Shown here in pieces: positions 8,850 through 17,787 of a stretch of 64,000 bases of DNA (position 1 is its first letter; each line of letters begins with the position of its first letter). The position numbers and the translations under genes are program-made. The stretch is from Streptomyces sp. SDr-06. Lineage in GTDB: Bacteria; Actinomycetota; Actinomycetes; Streptomycetales; Streptomycetaceae. The stretch lies in contig NZ_QOLA01000010.1 of NCBI RefSeq assembly GCF_003324565.1, positions 204,529 to 268,528 of the forward strand. The letters run 5' to 3'. The notes below the pieces were generated by a model. That model saw only the letters and a list, made by a program, of their open reading frames with translations, made no database searches and was not told the DNA's origin.

Positions 8850-9587
8850 ATGACGACGCCCCATCGGCGCACCATCCCGCTACGCCCCGGCCTGGACCTC
8901 GAAGTGCGCGAGGTCGGCACGGGCAGCAGCCCGGTCCTCGTCCTGCACGGCGGCCCCGGCCCGTCCAGCATCGCGGCCCTGATCGACCACCTCGCACCGG
9001 ATCACAGGGTGGTGGCGCCCACTCACCCGGGCTGGGACGCCACCCCGCGGCCCGACGATCTGGACTCCGTACCGGCACTCGCCGCCGCCTACCTGGATCT
9101 GCTCGGTCACCTCGGACTGAACGACGTGACGGTGATCGGTACGTCCTTCGGCGGCTGGGTCGCCACCCAGACCGTCCTGGACGACCGGGAGGGCCGGATC
9201 TCCCAGCTTGTCCTCATGGACGCCATCGGCCCCGTCATACCCGGCCAGCAGATCACCGTGCCCGCCGGTCCACCCGCTCCGGTGCCGCAGGGCGGACCGA
9301 CCGAGCAGGCGATGGCCGCCCTGCGCGCCTACGCCGGACCGTCCATGGCGGACGCCGGCATGCTGCCGCGCCTTTCCACCGTCACCTGCCCGGTACTGGT
9401 GATCTGGGGCGCCGACGACGCGGTCGTCACCCCCGACTTCGGCCGCGCCTACGCCGCCGCGTTCCCCCACGCGCGATTCGAAGTCGTCCCCGGCGCAGGA
9501 CACCTGCCCACCCGCGAGAACCCCGAGACGGTCTTCACCCATCTCGACTCCTTCCTCACCCAACGGGCCTCGGCCACCGACCAGTGA
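8850..9587 (+). CDS. alpha/beta hydrolase
   Basis: A 245-residue alpha/beta-hydrolase-fold protein with the full catalytic triad visible: nucleophile Ser99 in GTSFGGW, an Asp at 189/190 in WGADDAVV and His218 in GAGHLP. HGGPGP near residue 36 is the oxyanion-hole loop, as in epoxide hydrolase, haloperoxidase and proline iminopeptidase relatives. Its ribosome site is GGAGG about 7 bases before ATG 8850. It lies 65 bases downstream of the flavin monooxygenase and is probably co-transcribed with it under the TetR regulator. A natural reading is a two-step route in which the oxygenated product is then hydrolysed. Confidence 0.83.
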   Translation: MTTPHRRTIPLRPGLDLEVREVGTGSSPVLVLHGGPGPSSIAALIDHLAPDHRVVAPTHPGWDATPRPDDLDSVPALAAAYLDLLGHLGLNDVTVIGTSFGGWVATQTVLDDREGRISQLVLMDAIGPVIPGQQITVPAGPPAPVPQGGPTEQAMAALRAYAGPSMADAGMLPRLSTVTCPVLVIWGADDAVVTPDFGRAYAAAFPHARFEVVPGAGHLPTRENPETVFTHLDSFLTQRASATDQ

Positions 9588-9664
9588 AACCCCGCTGTCC
9601 CGTTCCCCGCCCGCGGAAAATGCGGTCCCGCCGGGCCCGGCCGCGGAGAACTGGAGGTCGCGAC

Positions 9665-9928
9665 TTGGCAAGCAATTCGAACATGCGCTCTAATTCGGGC
9701 ATGGATCGCCCCGCCTTCCCCCACGACCTCCTGAAAGCCCAGACCACCTGGTACGTCACCTACAAGCAGCTCGCCGCCGGCCCGGCAGACGGCGCGGCAG
9801 TCCACCGCCGACAGCTGCTGCGACTGTCCCGGCTCATCGCCGCCCACCCGTACTGGCAGACGCCGGCAGGCACACCCGCCGCCCGGGTCGCCCTCAAGGA
9901 AGCCGCCCGCAGACTGGCCGGGGCGTGA
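9665..9928 (+). CDS. small conserved Streptomyces protein
   Basis: An 87-residue protein with a TTG start, chosen because CTGGAGG (9651-9657) lies seven bases upstream; ATG codons in the same frame at 9683 and 9701 are alternatives. The conserved-looking core MDRPAFPHDLLKAQTTWYVTY followed by a LRLS...HPYW segment recalls a family of small hypothetical proteins common in Streptomyces. There is no signal peptide or membrane segment. It follows the hydrolase on the same strand by 77 bases. Function is unknown. Confidence 0.6.
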   Translation: MASNSNMRSNSGMDRPAFPHDLLKAQTTWYVTYKQLAAGPADGAAVHRRQLLRLSRLIAAHPYWQTPAGTPAARVALKEAARRLAGA

Positions 9929-10102
9929 CACTCACGGCCCGCCAGGTGCCCGTCACGCGCGCCCGCGAGTGGATCGCCGCGCGCGGGGAGGCAGGCATCC
10001 TCCCCGCGCGAACCGTCCAGGGCCGCCAGGCTCTGGCTGGCTCCACGGTGCCGCAGAATGCCGGCGCCAACCCTGCCCCCGTGAACCCGTGCGGTCAGCG
10101 CA

Positions 10103-10837
10103 TCAGCTCTCCTTGACCACGTGAAGCAGTGTGACGCCGAGGTGCGGACCGCCGTACCAGTACCCGGGACCGAGCCCGCGCAGGGTGCCCTGGCCGATGT
10201 GCGTGGCGTACTTCCTGGCCATGGGCCAGAAATCGGCGACGATCAGCCGGCCGCCCGGACGCAGCACCCGCATCGCCTCGTCCACCGCGCGGTACCGTCC
10301 CTCCGCCGACGGGATGTTGTGGATGGCCAGCGCACTCGTCACCACGTCGAAGGAGCCGTCCGCGAACGGCAACGCGGTCATGTCGGCCGTGCGGACGTCC
10401 ACCCGGTCGGCGACCCCGGCCGCGGCGGCGTTGGCGAGCGTCATCTCGGGCCGGTTGCCACTCTGGTCCGTCCCGGACCACAGATCCACGCCCACGGCGT
10501 GGCCCTTCGGGAGCCTCTTGGCCGCCTCGATCAGCACCGCGCCTCGGCCGCACCCCATGTCCAGCAGCTGCTCGTCGCCTCTCAACCGGGCCCGGTCCAG
10601 CTCCCGTTGCCAGATCCGCAGCTTGCCGTGCAGTGTGGTGTGCAAGTAGATCCCGGTCTGGGCGATCATCACCGTCCCCGCGGTCAGCATGGTCTTCCGG
10701 CCTGCCCGCCGCCGGGCGCCTGCCAGGCAGCAGGCCGCGCCGACAGCGCCGAGCAGCGCCGGGAACGCTGGAGCGTCAACGCCGTACCGCGGCCGGTCAA
10801 GCCGCAGCAGTGGGGAGTCATTCCGGTCCTGGGTCAT
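10103..10837 (-). CDS. membrane-associated class I SAM-dependent methyltransferase
   Basis: A 244-residue protein. After a short polar N terminus there are two hydrophobic stretches (about residues 19-38 and 46-62), and then a Rossmann methyltransferase domain with motif I LLDMGCGRGAVL, the acidic VGVDLW strand and a later MRVLRPGGRLIVADFW segment typical of UbiE/COQ5-like methyltransferases. The start at 10837 gives MTQDRNDSP; the frame is open upstream but lacks conserved residues. The combination of an N-terminal hydrophobic hairpin and a methyltransferase suggests action on a membrane-bound or lipid substrate. It lies 99 bases downstream of, and on the same strand as, the AraC regulator gene. 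Confidence 0.82.
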   Translation of the reverse strand: MTQDRNDSPLLRLDRPRYGVDAPAFPALLGAVGAACCLAGARRRAGRKTMLTAGTVMIAQTGIYLHTTLHGKLRIWQRELDRARLRGDEQLLDMGCGRGAVLIEAAKRLPKGHAVGVDLWSGTDQSGNRPEMTLANAAAAGVADRVDVRTADMTALPFADGSFDVVTSALAIHNIPSAEGRYRAVDEAMRVLRPGGRLIVADFWPMARKYATHIGQGTLRGLGPGYWYGGPHLGVTLLHVVKES

Positions 10838-10936
10838 GCTCGCAGTGTCACCGGCCCGCCACCGGGCGTCTTGTAGAAATGTTCCCCGTGCCCGCTTCCC
10901 CGCCCGCACGCCCCGAAGCCGGGTCCGGGCCATCGG

Positions 10937-11788
10937 TCAGGACGTGGACAGGTATGCGGGGGCGTCCCACGCGACGTCGTCGACCGCGAGCCACGGCGCG
11001 ATCCCGATGGCCGTGGGCGTCACCCCGGCGAAGGCCACCACATCCCGGTGGAGATGGGACTGGTCCACGTAGCCGATCTCCGCTGCCACCTGTGCGGCGC
11101 TGTGGCCCGCGGCCAGACGGTGAGCGGCGTGATCGAAACGGACGAGCTGGGCGGCACGCTTGGGTTGGAGCCCGATCTGGGCCCGGAACCGGGACCACAG
11201 GCGCTTGCGGCTCCAGCCGACCTCGGCCGCCAGCGCCTCGACCCGAACCCCTCCCAGGTTCGCCACCATCTGCCGCCACACGAAGGCGACTTCGGGCTCG
11301 ACGGCTCGGCCTGCCTCGTATCGTCGCAGAAGAGCGGCCTCCGCCAGCGCGAACCGCTCCTCCCACGACCTCGCGTCGCGCAACTGGTCCTGCGTACGCG
11401 CTGCTTCGCGGCCCCACAGGTCGTCGAGCGAGACCACGGTGGCACCCAGCTCCGCACCGGCGCCCAGCACCGCATGCGCGACCGGCGGGGAAAGGCGCAA
11501 CTGCAGGCACTCGACGTCCCGGCCGCGCCCTCGTACCCCGACGGACGCAAGCCCCAGGACGACGCTGCCGTTCTGCCGCCTACCGCTGACGTCATCGACG
11601 GCGAGCGGCGCGGCCCCGAGGTCGACGGCCACGGTAACAGCCGGGTACGGGACCACACCGAGGTCGATGGGGTCGGTGGTACGAGCGCGGAATCCGGCCA
11701 TGCTCACACCCGGCAGCCGGCCGCTCCGCGACGGAGTGGCGATGTCCCACAACGCCGCTGCGTCGTGGGCCCGTTCGGCGGATCGCAT
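10937..11788 (-). CDS. AraC-family transcriptional regulator
   Basis: A 283-residue regulator whose last 100 residues carry the two AraC helix-turn-helix units (VEALAAEVGWSRKRLWSRFR and QVAAEIGYVDQSHLHRDVVAF), ending in the usual GVTPTA. The N-terminal 170 residues form a sensor domain without recognised motifs. It is divergent from the amidase gene at 11886, with 97 bases between them, so control of that amidase and of itself is likely. No clear operator was seen in that gap. The methyltransferase gene follows it downstream on the same strand. Confidence 0.85.
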   Translation of the reverse strand: MRSAERAHDAAALWDIATPSRSGRLPGVSMAGFRARTTDPIDLGVVPYPAVTVAVDLGAAPLAVDDVSGRRQNGSVVLGLASVGVRGRGRDVECLQLRLSPPVAHAVLGAGAELGATVVSLDDLWGREAARTQDQLRDARSWEERFALAEAALLRRYEAGRAVEPEVAFVWRQMVANLGGVRVEALAAEVGWSRKRLWSRFRAQIGLQPKRAAQLVRFDHAAHRLAAGHSAAQVAAEIGYVDQSHLHRDVVAFAGVTPTAIGIAPWLAVDDVAWDAPAYLSTS

Positions 11789-11885
11789 ACCGGCAAGCTA
11801 CGCGACATTTTTCCAAGACGCGATGCCGAAGGCGCGAACACACTGACGGCTCCTGCCAGCTCAGCACCGAAGGGGATCGCCCGTC

Positions 11886-13322
11886 ATGCACGCACCCATC
11901 GATCCGTTCACGCCAGCCGTCGAACTCGCCGCCGCCATCCGTCGCAAGGAGGTGAGTCCGGTCGAGGTGGCCGACTGCTTCCTCGACCGGATGGATGAGC
12001 TCGACCCCCGCCTGAACGCCTTCTGCCACCGCGCCGACGACGACGTCCGCAAGGCCGCCTCCGCCGCGGCCGACGCCGTGGTGCGGGCCACCTCACCCGA
12101 GGATCTCCCGCCGTTCCACGGCGTGCCGCTGCCGGTCAAGGACCTTGTCGACGTCGCCGGGTGGCCCACGACCCATGGGTCCGCCGGTGCCGGGCGGGCA
12201 CCGGCCGACGCATCGGACCCGGTCGTACGACGCTTCGTGGACGCGGGCTTCGTCCTGCTCGGCAAGACCACCACCTCCGAGTTCGGCAGCCTGCCCTTCA
12301 CCGAGAGCGAGGCCCTGGGCATCTCGCGCAGTCCGTGGAATCCGGACCGCACACCCGGCGGTTCGTCGAGCGGAGCGGGAGCCGCCGTCGCCGCCGGAAT
12401 GGCGCCCATCGCCCACGCGGAGGACGGCGGCGGGTCGATCCGCATCCCCGCGTCGTGCAACGGCCTCGTCGGCCTCAAACCCACCCGCGGCCTGGTCACC
12501 AATGTCGTCGTGGAGGTGGAAGGCTTCGGCACCAGTGGAGTGCTCACCCACTCGGTGGCGGACACCGCCGCGGCACTCGACGTCCTGGCGCGCCACGACC
12601 CGGCCGCGTGGTGGTCGCCCCCGACTCCGCGCACCCCCTTCACCACCGCGCTGGAGAGGGACATGCCGACCGGGCTGCGGATCGGCGCGCTCATCGACTC
12701 CCCGGTCGACGGGATACGCGTGCACCCCGCGTGTATCGCAGCCGTCGACGTCGCCCTCCACACCCTCGAATCGGCCGGCCACCACCTGGTCGACACACCC
12801 CTTCCGCTGCCCCCGGCCGACGAGTTGGTCTCGGCGTTCACTGCCCTGTGGAACGTGGGCGGCGCCGGAATCGCGCTCGCGGAGCCCGACCGTATCGAGC
12901 CGCACAATCGCGCCTTGCGTGACGCGGCACGAGCGACCGACTCATGGACCTACGCGGAAAAGGTGAAGAAGACCGAGCAGTTGTCGCGTCGTATCGTCGA
13001 GGGCTTCGTCGCCGGGTTCGACCTCCTCGTCACGCCGACCATGGCCTGCCTCCCGCCGCTCATCGGCGCCTGGCGGGCGGGCACCGAAGACGATCCGCTG
13101 AGGGCACTGGTGAACAGCTATCCGATGGGGGTGTTCACGTCCGTGTTCAACGTGACCGGGCAGCCGGCCGTCTCCCTGCCCCTCCACCACGACGAGGCCA
13201 CCGGCCTGCCCGTCGGCGTCCAGATCGTCGCCGCGCCCTGGCGGGAGGACCTCCTGCTCCAGGTGTCCCGCACCCTCGAACTCACCCACCCCTGGGCCGG
13301 TCGCCGTCCGCCCATCGGCTGA
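11886..13322 (+). CDS. amidase (amidase signature family)
   Basis: A 478-residue hydrolase that cleaves a carboxamide to acid and ammonia. The Ser-cisSer-Lys triad is readable: Lys85 in LPVKDLVDVAG, the cis-Ser in the GGSSSG loop near residue 160 and the nucleophilic Ser near 184 in GGGSIRIPASCNGLVGLKPTRG. Length and motif order are normal for the amidase signature family (also shared by GatA-like proteins). ATG 11886 is preceded by an AAGGGGA ribosome site about 8 bases upstream. It is divergent from the AraC regulator. No transporter or cofactor gene is linked, so the substrate is unknown. Confidence 0.87.
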   Translation: MHAPIDPFTPAVELAAAIRRKEVSPVEVADCFLDRMDELDPRLNAFCHRADDDVRKAASAAADAVVRATSPEDLPPFHGVPLPVKDLVDVAGWPTTHGSAGAGRAPADASDPVVRRFVDAGFVLLGKTTTSEFGSLPFTESEALGISRSPWNPDRTPGGSSSGAGAAVAAGMAPIAHAEDGGGSIRIPASCNGLVGLKPTRGLVTNVVVEVEGFGTSGVLTHSVADTAAALDVLARHDPAAWWSPPTPRTPFTTALERDMPTGLRIGALIDSPVDGIRVHPACIAAVDVALHTLESAGHHLVDTPLPLPPADELVSAFTALWNVGGAGIALAEPDRIEPHNRALRDAARATDSWTYAEKVKKTEQLSRRIVEGFVAGFDLLVTPTMACLPPLIGAWRAGTEDDPLRALVNSYPMGVFTSVFNVTGQPAVSLPLHHDEATGLPVGVQIVAAPWREDLLLQVSRTLELTHPWAGRRPPIG

Positions 13323-13358
13323 GTGGTCAACGCTCGGCCTTCGTCGAGGGCTGACCAC
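13323..13358 (+). terminator. hairpin after the amidase
   Basis: GTGGTCA (13323-13329) and TGACCAC (13352-13358) form a perfect 7-bp stem directly behind the amidase stop, with extra pairing possible inside the loop. There is no T-run, which is normal for many Streptomyces terminators. Confidence 0.5.
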
Positions 13359-13593
13359 GGAACGGGAGGTGTCACGGGCCCCTCCGCGCATGCTCGCGTC
13401 GGGTGGTTCAAGGCCAACTCCGTTGTCCAGCCGCGTAGTTGTTCAACCGTCTGGGCGGCGGGATGATCACTCCGGTTCGGCGCGGACGTCTGTCCCGTAA
13501 TTCCGTGCGGGGGTTGCAACCCACGTGCGTCCCGGATGCATTGTCCCTTCGCTGGTGCCACAACGGGGTGGCGCCCATCCCCGGGGGGGGCCG

Positions 13594-15590
13594 ATGCCGC
13601 AGGACTGGGCGGGTGAGTCCGAGCGAGACCGGTCGGTGCTGAGTTACACCGAGTCGCTGCTGCTGCCCGGAACGAGCGGCGGGGCCGACGAACACGTGCC
13701 CGTTACGCTGTTGCTCGGACCGCGGGGCAGTGGGAAGACGACTCTGCTGCGGGCGATCGGGCAGTGGGCCGCGGTCGGCGCGGTGGCCCGGCTCGACCTC
13801 GCCGAACTGGCCCGGCATGATCAGGGCCCGGTGGATGTGCTCAAGGCCGTGGCGTACGACCTCGAGCCCCGCAAGAAGCATGTGCCGCGCATCTCCCTGC
13901 CCGCCTTCCGGCTGATGTGCGCGGCGCTCGCGCTCGAACTCGACGGCCAGGACCGGGCCGTGGCCCGTCGTCAGCTGAGTCAGGAACTCGCCGGTCCGCC
14001 CTCCCACTGGCTGCCGCACGTCGTCCAGGTCGGGCAGACCGCCGGAACGCTCGCCGGGCTGCCGTCGCCGTTCATGGAGGTCTTCAGGGTTGTGCCGACC
14101 ATCGAGCGGGTCCTGCGCCATGGTCAGGTGCTGCGCCGCCTGTCCAGGATCCGGCGGGCTTCGGCCGTCACCTCGGCCCTGGACATCCTGGTCGAGCTCA
14201 ACCTCGCCTACCACTCCGCCTCGGCCGAGGACCGCGCCGTCACCGAACGCATCGTGTGCGGAGTCTTCCTCCAGGAACTGCGGCGCTCCTACGTCCGGAA
14301 GGACTGGGCGGTCCGCTGCCTGGTCCTCCTGGACAACGCCGACAACCCACTCGGCGGCGAGGTACTGCGCCTCCTGGTCCAGGAGCGACGCGGCTGCGAC
14401 CGCGACCCGCTGGTGGTCCTCGCCATGGCGGGCAGCTACCCGCGGGCGCTCCAGGACGTCGACTTCGGATGGCAGTACGCCGCCGACGGCTACCCCGGGG
14501 CGTGGGGCGCCGGCACGGGCTTCGATCCGCAGGAGGTGACGGCAGGGCTGCGGGTGGGGCGGCTGCGCGACCTGACGCGGAGCGAGGTGGATCAGCAGGC
14601 CAAGGAGGTCTTCCAGTCGACGGCCGCTCCCCCGCCCCGGGGCAACGCCGGGGCGCGCTGGCTCGGTTGGGCGGTGTACGAGATCACACGGGGGCAGCCC
14701 GCGGCGACCGCCCGCCTCCTGGGAGCGCTGCACGGCTTCGAGCCCTCGGCGCCCTGGGAGGAACGGCTGCGCCGGGCGTTGCAGCCGTCGACCGAACTGG
14801 TCCGCGGCCTCCGCGACCGGCTGCTGCCCATCGACCCGCCCCAGGGTCTGCGTCCGGCACTGGCCAGGGCCGCGGCCGCGCCGGACCTGGCGCAGGCCGT
14901 GGTCGCCCACTGGTTGCAGAGCGAGACCGAGGCGGCGGCCCATCTGGGCCAGGAGTTCCGGGCGTTCGCCAGGGACCGGCTGCGCACCATGCACATCGAC
15001 ACCGGCGATCCTCTGGCCGACGGCCCCCGGGCACCCCGCACCCGCTGTTGCGCCGCCTGCTGCTGAACGCCCTGGAGGACCCAACCGCGCTGCACGCCGG
15101 GTTACGTGCGGAGGCAGCGACCAGAGGAGAGCCGGGGCTGGCCGCCTATCACGCGCTGGCCTGCGGTGATCTCGCCGCGGCCGCGGCCCACCTGGACACG
15201 ATCTTCGAGCAGGACACCCCCGAGCAATGGTGCGCCGCACTGTGCAGGCTGCGCCGCGCGCCCCTGCCGTCCGAGCTCAGCGCTCCGGGCAGCGAGCCCT
15301 GGGAGCAGTACGAGGCTCTGGTGCGGCTCCTGCGCGAGGACACCGCGCCGCGGCTGCGTACGATCACCCGGCTCCTGGCGGCGAGTTGGATAGCGCCGGA
15401 GCCGGCCGACGACCCGGCCACGGACCGGGTGGGCGATCCCTACCGCGACCCGCTGGGCGACCCCTACGCCTCGCTCTTCGGGGAGGTCTACGCCCGGTTC
15501 CACACCCTCGCGGCCGCGCACACCGAGCGCGTCGCCTGGGCGAACGTGCTGCAGGACAAGGCCCAGCAGTACAAGGAGGAGCCCTGGTGA
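13594..15590 (+). CDS. P-loop (STAND-like) ATPase, interrupted by a -1 frameshift
   Basis: An ATPase with Walker A GPRGSGKT at residues 42-49 and a Walker B-like LVLLDNAD near 243-250, followed by a long helical region. As written, the frame from ATG 13594 stops at 15066 after a nonsense tail. A second frame continues the protein from about 15026 through NALEDPTALHAG to a stop at 15588-15590. One extra C in the run CCCCC at 15024-15028 would join them into a 665-residue protein, reading DGPPGTPHPLLRR across the join. This may be a sequencing or assembly error or a true recent mutation. The intact end reaches a TGATG overlap with the next gene, showing translational coupling. The GGGGGG stretch before ATG 13594 serves as ribosome site. 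No specific family was recognised. Confidence 0.75.
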
Positions 15591-17104
15591 TGAGCCGTGC
15601 GACGATCGATCTTCCCCGGCGCCCGAGCCACAGGGTCTTGTGGTCCGCGCTGGGCGCGGCGTGCGCGGTGCTGATCGCCGTCGTCCTCCTCCATGCCTTC
15701 GAGCCGGACACCGACTGCGCGCGGGGCGTCGCCAAGCGGGCCCGCGGCGAGTGCGTCGGAGTGAGCGACGGCTCGTTCGCCTTTCCCGCCCTTGGCGACA
15801 TCAGCGGCCAGATCCTGGACGAGAACCGCAAAGTCGAGAAGTCCGGCGAGAAGTCCGTGACCATCGCCTACCTGGAATCCATGTCCGGCGGCACCGAGGA
15901 CCGGGGCCCCGAAGGCACGCGGCATGCGGTCACCGGGGCCCACATTGCCCAGCTGGAGATCAACAGCGAGCGCGGCACCCTGCCGAGGGTGCGGCTGCTC
16001 CTGGCCAACACCGGGCGCGACGACGCGTACGCCGACGAGGTGGTCGAGCAACTCCTCAAGATGAAGGACGAGCAGCATCTGGTCGCCGTCGCCGGGATAG
16101 GGCAGAGCAACGCCCGCACACTGGCCGCGGTCGACAAGCTGCGCACCGCCGGCATGCCGATCGTGGGCGCGACGGTGGCCGGGGACGAGATGAGGTCCAA
16201 GGCGCCCGGCTTCTTCCGGGTGTCCTTCCCCGCCGATGCCCAGGCCTCCGCCGCGGCCCGCTACTTCAAGGAACAGCAGGACAAGCACCCCGGATACCGG
16301 CTGCAGGTCGTCAAGGACAACAAGGCTGGCGACATCTACAACGCCTCCCTGTACACCGGGTTCATGGCGGCCGCCCAGCGTGTCGGGCTCAAGGTCGAGA
16401 CGGTGGTCCCCTTCACCTCCGGCGCGGCGCAGGGCGGGGGCAACGCGCTGCGGGTGGTCGCGGAGAAGATCTGCGTCACCGGAGCCACCCCGGACGCCGT
16501 CTACTTCGCCGCGCGGGGGCGGGAGCTGCGCAGCTTCATCGAGGCGGCGGGTGAGAACCGGCGTAGCTGTCCCGTGCGTGTGCTCTCCGGATCCAGCGCG
16601 GTCGGCCTGTACTTCGACACGAGCCGAGCCTCCGGCACGGCCGAACTCGCGGAGCTGGCCCGCCGCTGGAACGCCAGCGGCCTCAAGGCGTACTACACGG
16701 CGTACGCCCACCCCGACGCCCCCGCGCAGATGTACGGCGGCCAGGAGCGGGGCCCGTTCTCCGACTTCCAGCGCCGCTTCCTCGAACTGCGCAGCGGGAG
16801 CGCGGGGGCACTCACCAACGGGCAGGCCATGGTGGGGCACGACGCCGTCTACACGATCGGCACAGCCGCCCGCCGAGCGATGGACACCTACGGCACGGAC
16901 AAGGTCACTCCCAGCACGGTCCTCGATCTGCTCGGTCAGACCAACGGCACCTACAAGGTGCGCGGTGTCAGCGGGGAAATCGCTTTCGCGCCGGACACCG
17001 GCGAGCCGTCCGACCGGTCGATGGCCCTGGTCGAGCTGGGGCCGCCCACGGCGCGCGGCGACGAGGGCAACCAGTACCGCTTCGTCGGCGCCCTCAAGCC
17101 CTGA
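15590..17104 (+). CDS. membrane-anchored type 1 periplasmic-binding-fold protein
   Basis: A 504-residue protein with a short cytoplasmic N terminus, one membrane segment at about residues 13-33, and a large outside domain resembling the branched-chain amino acid/leucine-binding (type 1 PBP) fold. The core runs from KSVTIAYLESMSG through VVEQLL...VAVAGIGQSNARTLAAVDKLRTAGMPIVGATVA to FAPDTGEPSDRS near the end. It lacks a lipobox, so it is probably a signal-anchor protein. The start overlaps the ATPase stop as TGATG, with AAGGAGGAG at 15573-15581. No permease or ABC nucleotide-binding gene is nearby, so it is unlikely to serve import. Sensing a ligand outside and signalling to the coupled ATPase is the best inference. 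Confidence 0.78.
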   Translation: MSRATIDLPRRPSHRVLWSALGAACAVLIAVVLLHAFEPDTDCARGVAKRARGECVGVSDGSFAFPALGDISGQILDENRKVEKSGEKSVTIAYLESMSGGTEDRGPEGTRHAVTGAHIAQLEINSERGTLPRVRLLLANTGRDDAYADEVVEQLLKMKDEQHLVAVAGIGQSNARTLAAVDKLRTAGMPIVGATVAGDEMRSKAPGFFRVSFPADAQASAAARYFKEQQDKHPGYRLQVVKDNKAGDIYNASLYTGFMAAAQRVGLKVETVVPFTSGAAQGGGNALRVVAEKICVTGATPDAVYFAARGRELRSFIEAAGENRRSCPVRVLSGSSAVGLYFDTSRASGTAELAELARRWNASGLKAYYTAYAHPDAPAQMYGGQERGPFSDFQRRFLELRSGSAGALTNGQAMVGHDAVYTIGTAARRAMDTYGTDKVTPSTVLDLLGQTNGTYKVRGVSGEIAFAPDTGEPSDRSMALVELGPPTARGDEGNQYRFVGALKP

Positions 17105-17240
17105 GGCTCTCCGCCCCCTCCCCGACACCCGTGCCACTGTGCCCTGCAAGGCAGGATGGACCTCGTAGGCCTCGGGGGGCCCGATGTTTTCTTGGCGACT
17201 CGCGCCGACGGGTTCCTACGAAAACGGTTGAGGGGGATGC

Positions 17241-17738
17241 GTGCCTGGTGAGCGGCTCGACGCGGAGTGGGTCCGGTCCTGGTGGGAGCAGGCCGACGCG
17301 ATGCTGACGCGGCTGATGCAGTCTTTTCTCCCGACACACGGCTTCCCGCCCGGCGACAACACGGGGCTGCTCGCAACCGAGGACACCCATGCGGCGACAA
17401 GCGCGCTCGTGGACCTGACCCCGATTCCCTCCGACCTGACCACGCTCTACTGGGTGATCAGCGAGGCTTCCCTGCCCGACGTCGACAGCGGGTACTTCAT
17501 CCACTCCCCTGCGATGGCGGCGGGTCACTTCCGCGATTACGGCCCCGCTCCCATTGACGGTGAATTCATCGCCCTGGTCTTCGCCAGCGACGGCGGGGGC
17601 CATCTGTTCGCGATCGGAGACAGCGGACAAGTCTGGAAGTCCACCACGCCCTCCTGGTTCGACGACTTCGAGGTCGCCGCGCCCAGTTTGCAGGAGTTCC
17701 TCGACCAGCTCGCTCGGCGGATCGCGAGCCAGCCCTGA
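17241..17738 (+). CDS. SMI1/KNR4 (SUKH)-like protein
   Basis: A 165-residue soluble protein with the layout of SUKH-domain proteins: an N-terminal helix with paired Trp (VRSWWEQAD), a central loop region, then strands with a small-residue turn (LVFASDGGGHLFAIG) leading to a C-terminal helix (LQEFLDQLARRI). SUKH proteins are often immunity or partner proteins of toxins, or scaffold-like regulators. GTG 17241 follows GAGGGGG at 17230-17236. It lies 136 bases downstream of the binding-fold protein on the same strand and convergent with the UvrA-like gene. No adjacent toxin gene was found. The family call is by pattern only. Confidence 0.6.
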   Translation: MPGERLDAEWVRSWWEQADAMLTRLMQSFLPTHGFPPGDNTGLLATEDTHAATSALVDLTPIPSDLTTLYWVISEASLPDVDSGYFIHSPAMAAGHFRDYGPAPIDGEFIALVFASDGGGHLFAIGDSGQVWKSTTPSWFDDFEVAAPSLQEFLDQLARRIASQP

Positions 17739-17787
17739 TCATCGGCCGAGGAACGGCCCCGCTCCCCTGCCTCGGAAGCTGTCGGGT

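Noticed and set aside
8600..9664. Long plus-strand frame across the monooxygenase end and the hydrolase
   Set aside because: It is antiphase to two well-supported genes and Arg/Pro-rich; only its last 88 codons (from TTG 9665) have a ribosome site and protein-like sequence.
9925..10116. 63-codon ORF after the small TTG-start protein
   Set aside because: It has no ribosome site, no recognisable sequence and a random-like composition.
15024..15028. Programmed -1 ribosomal frameshift in the ATPase gene
   Set aside because: The CCCCC run in its frame (GGC CCC CGG) is not a canonical slippery heptamer and no clear downstream pseudoknot was seen; an indel is simpler.
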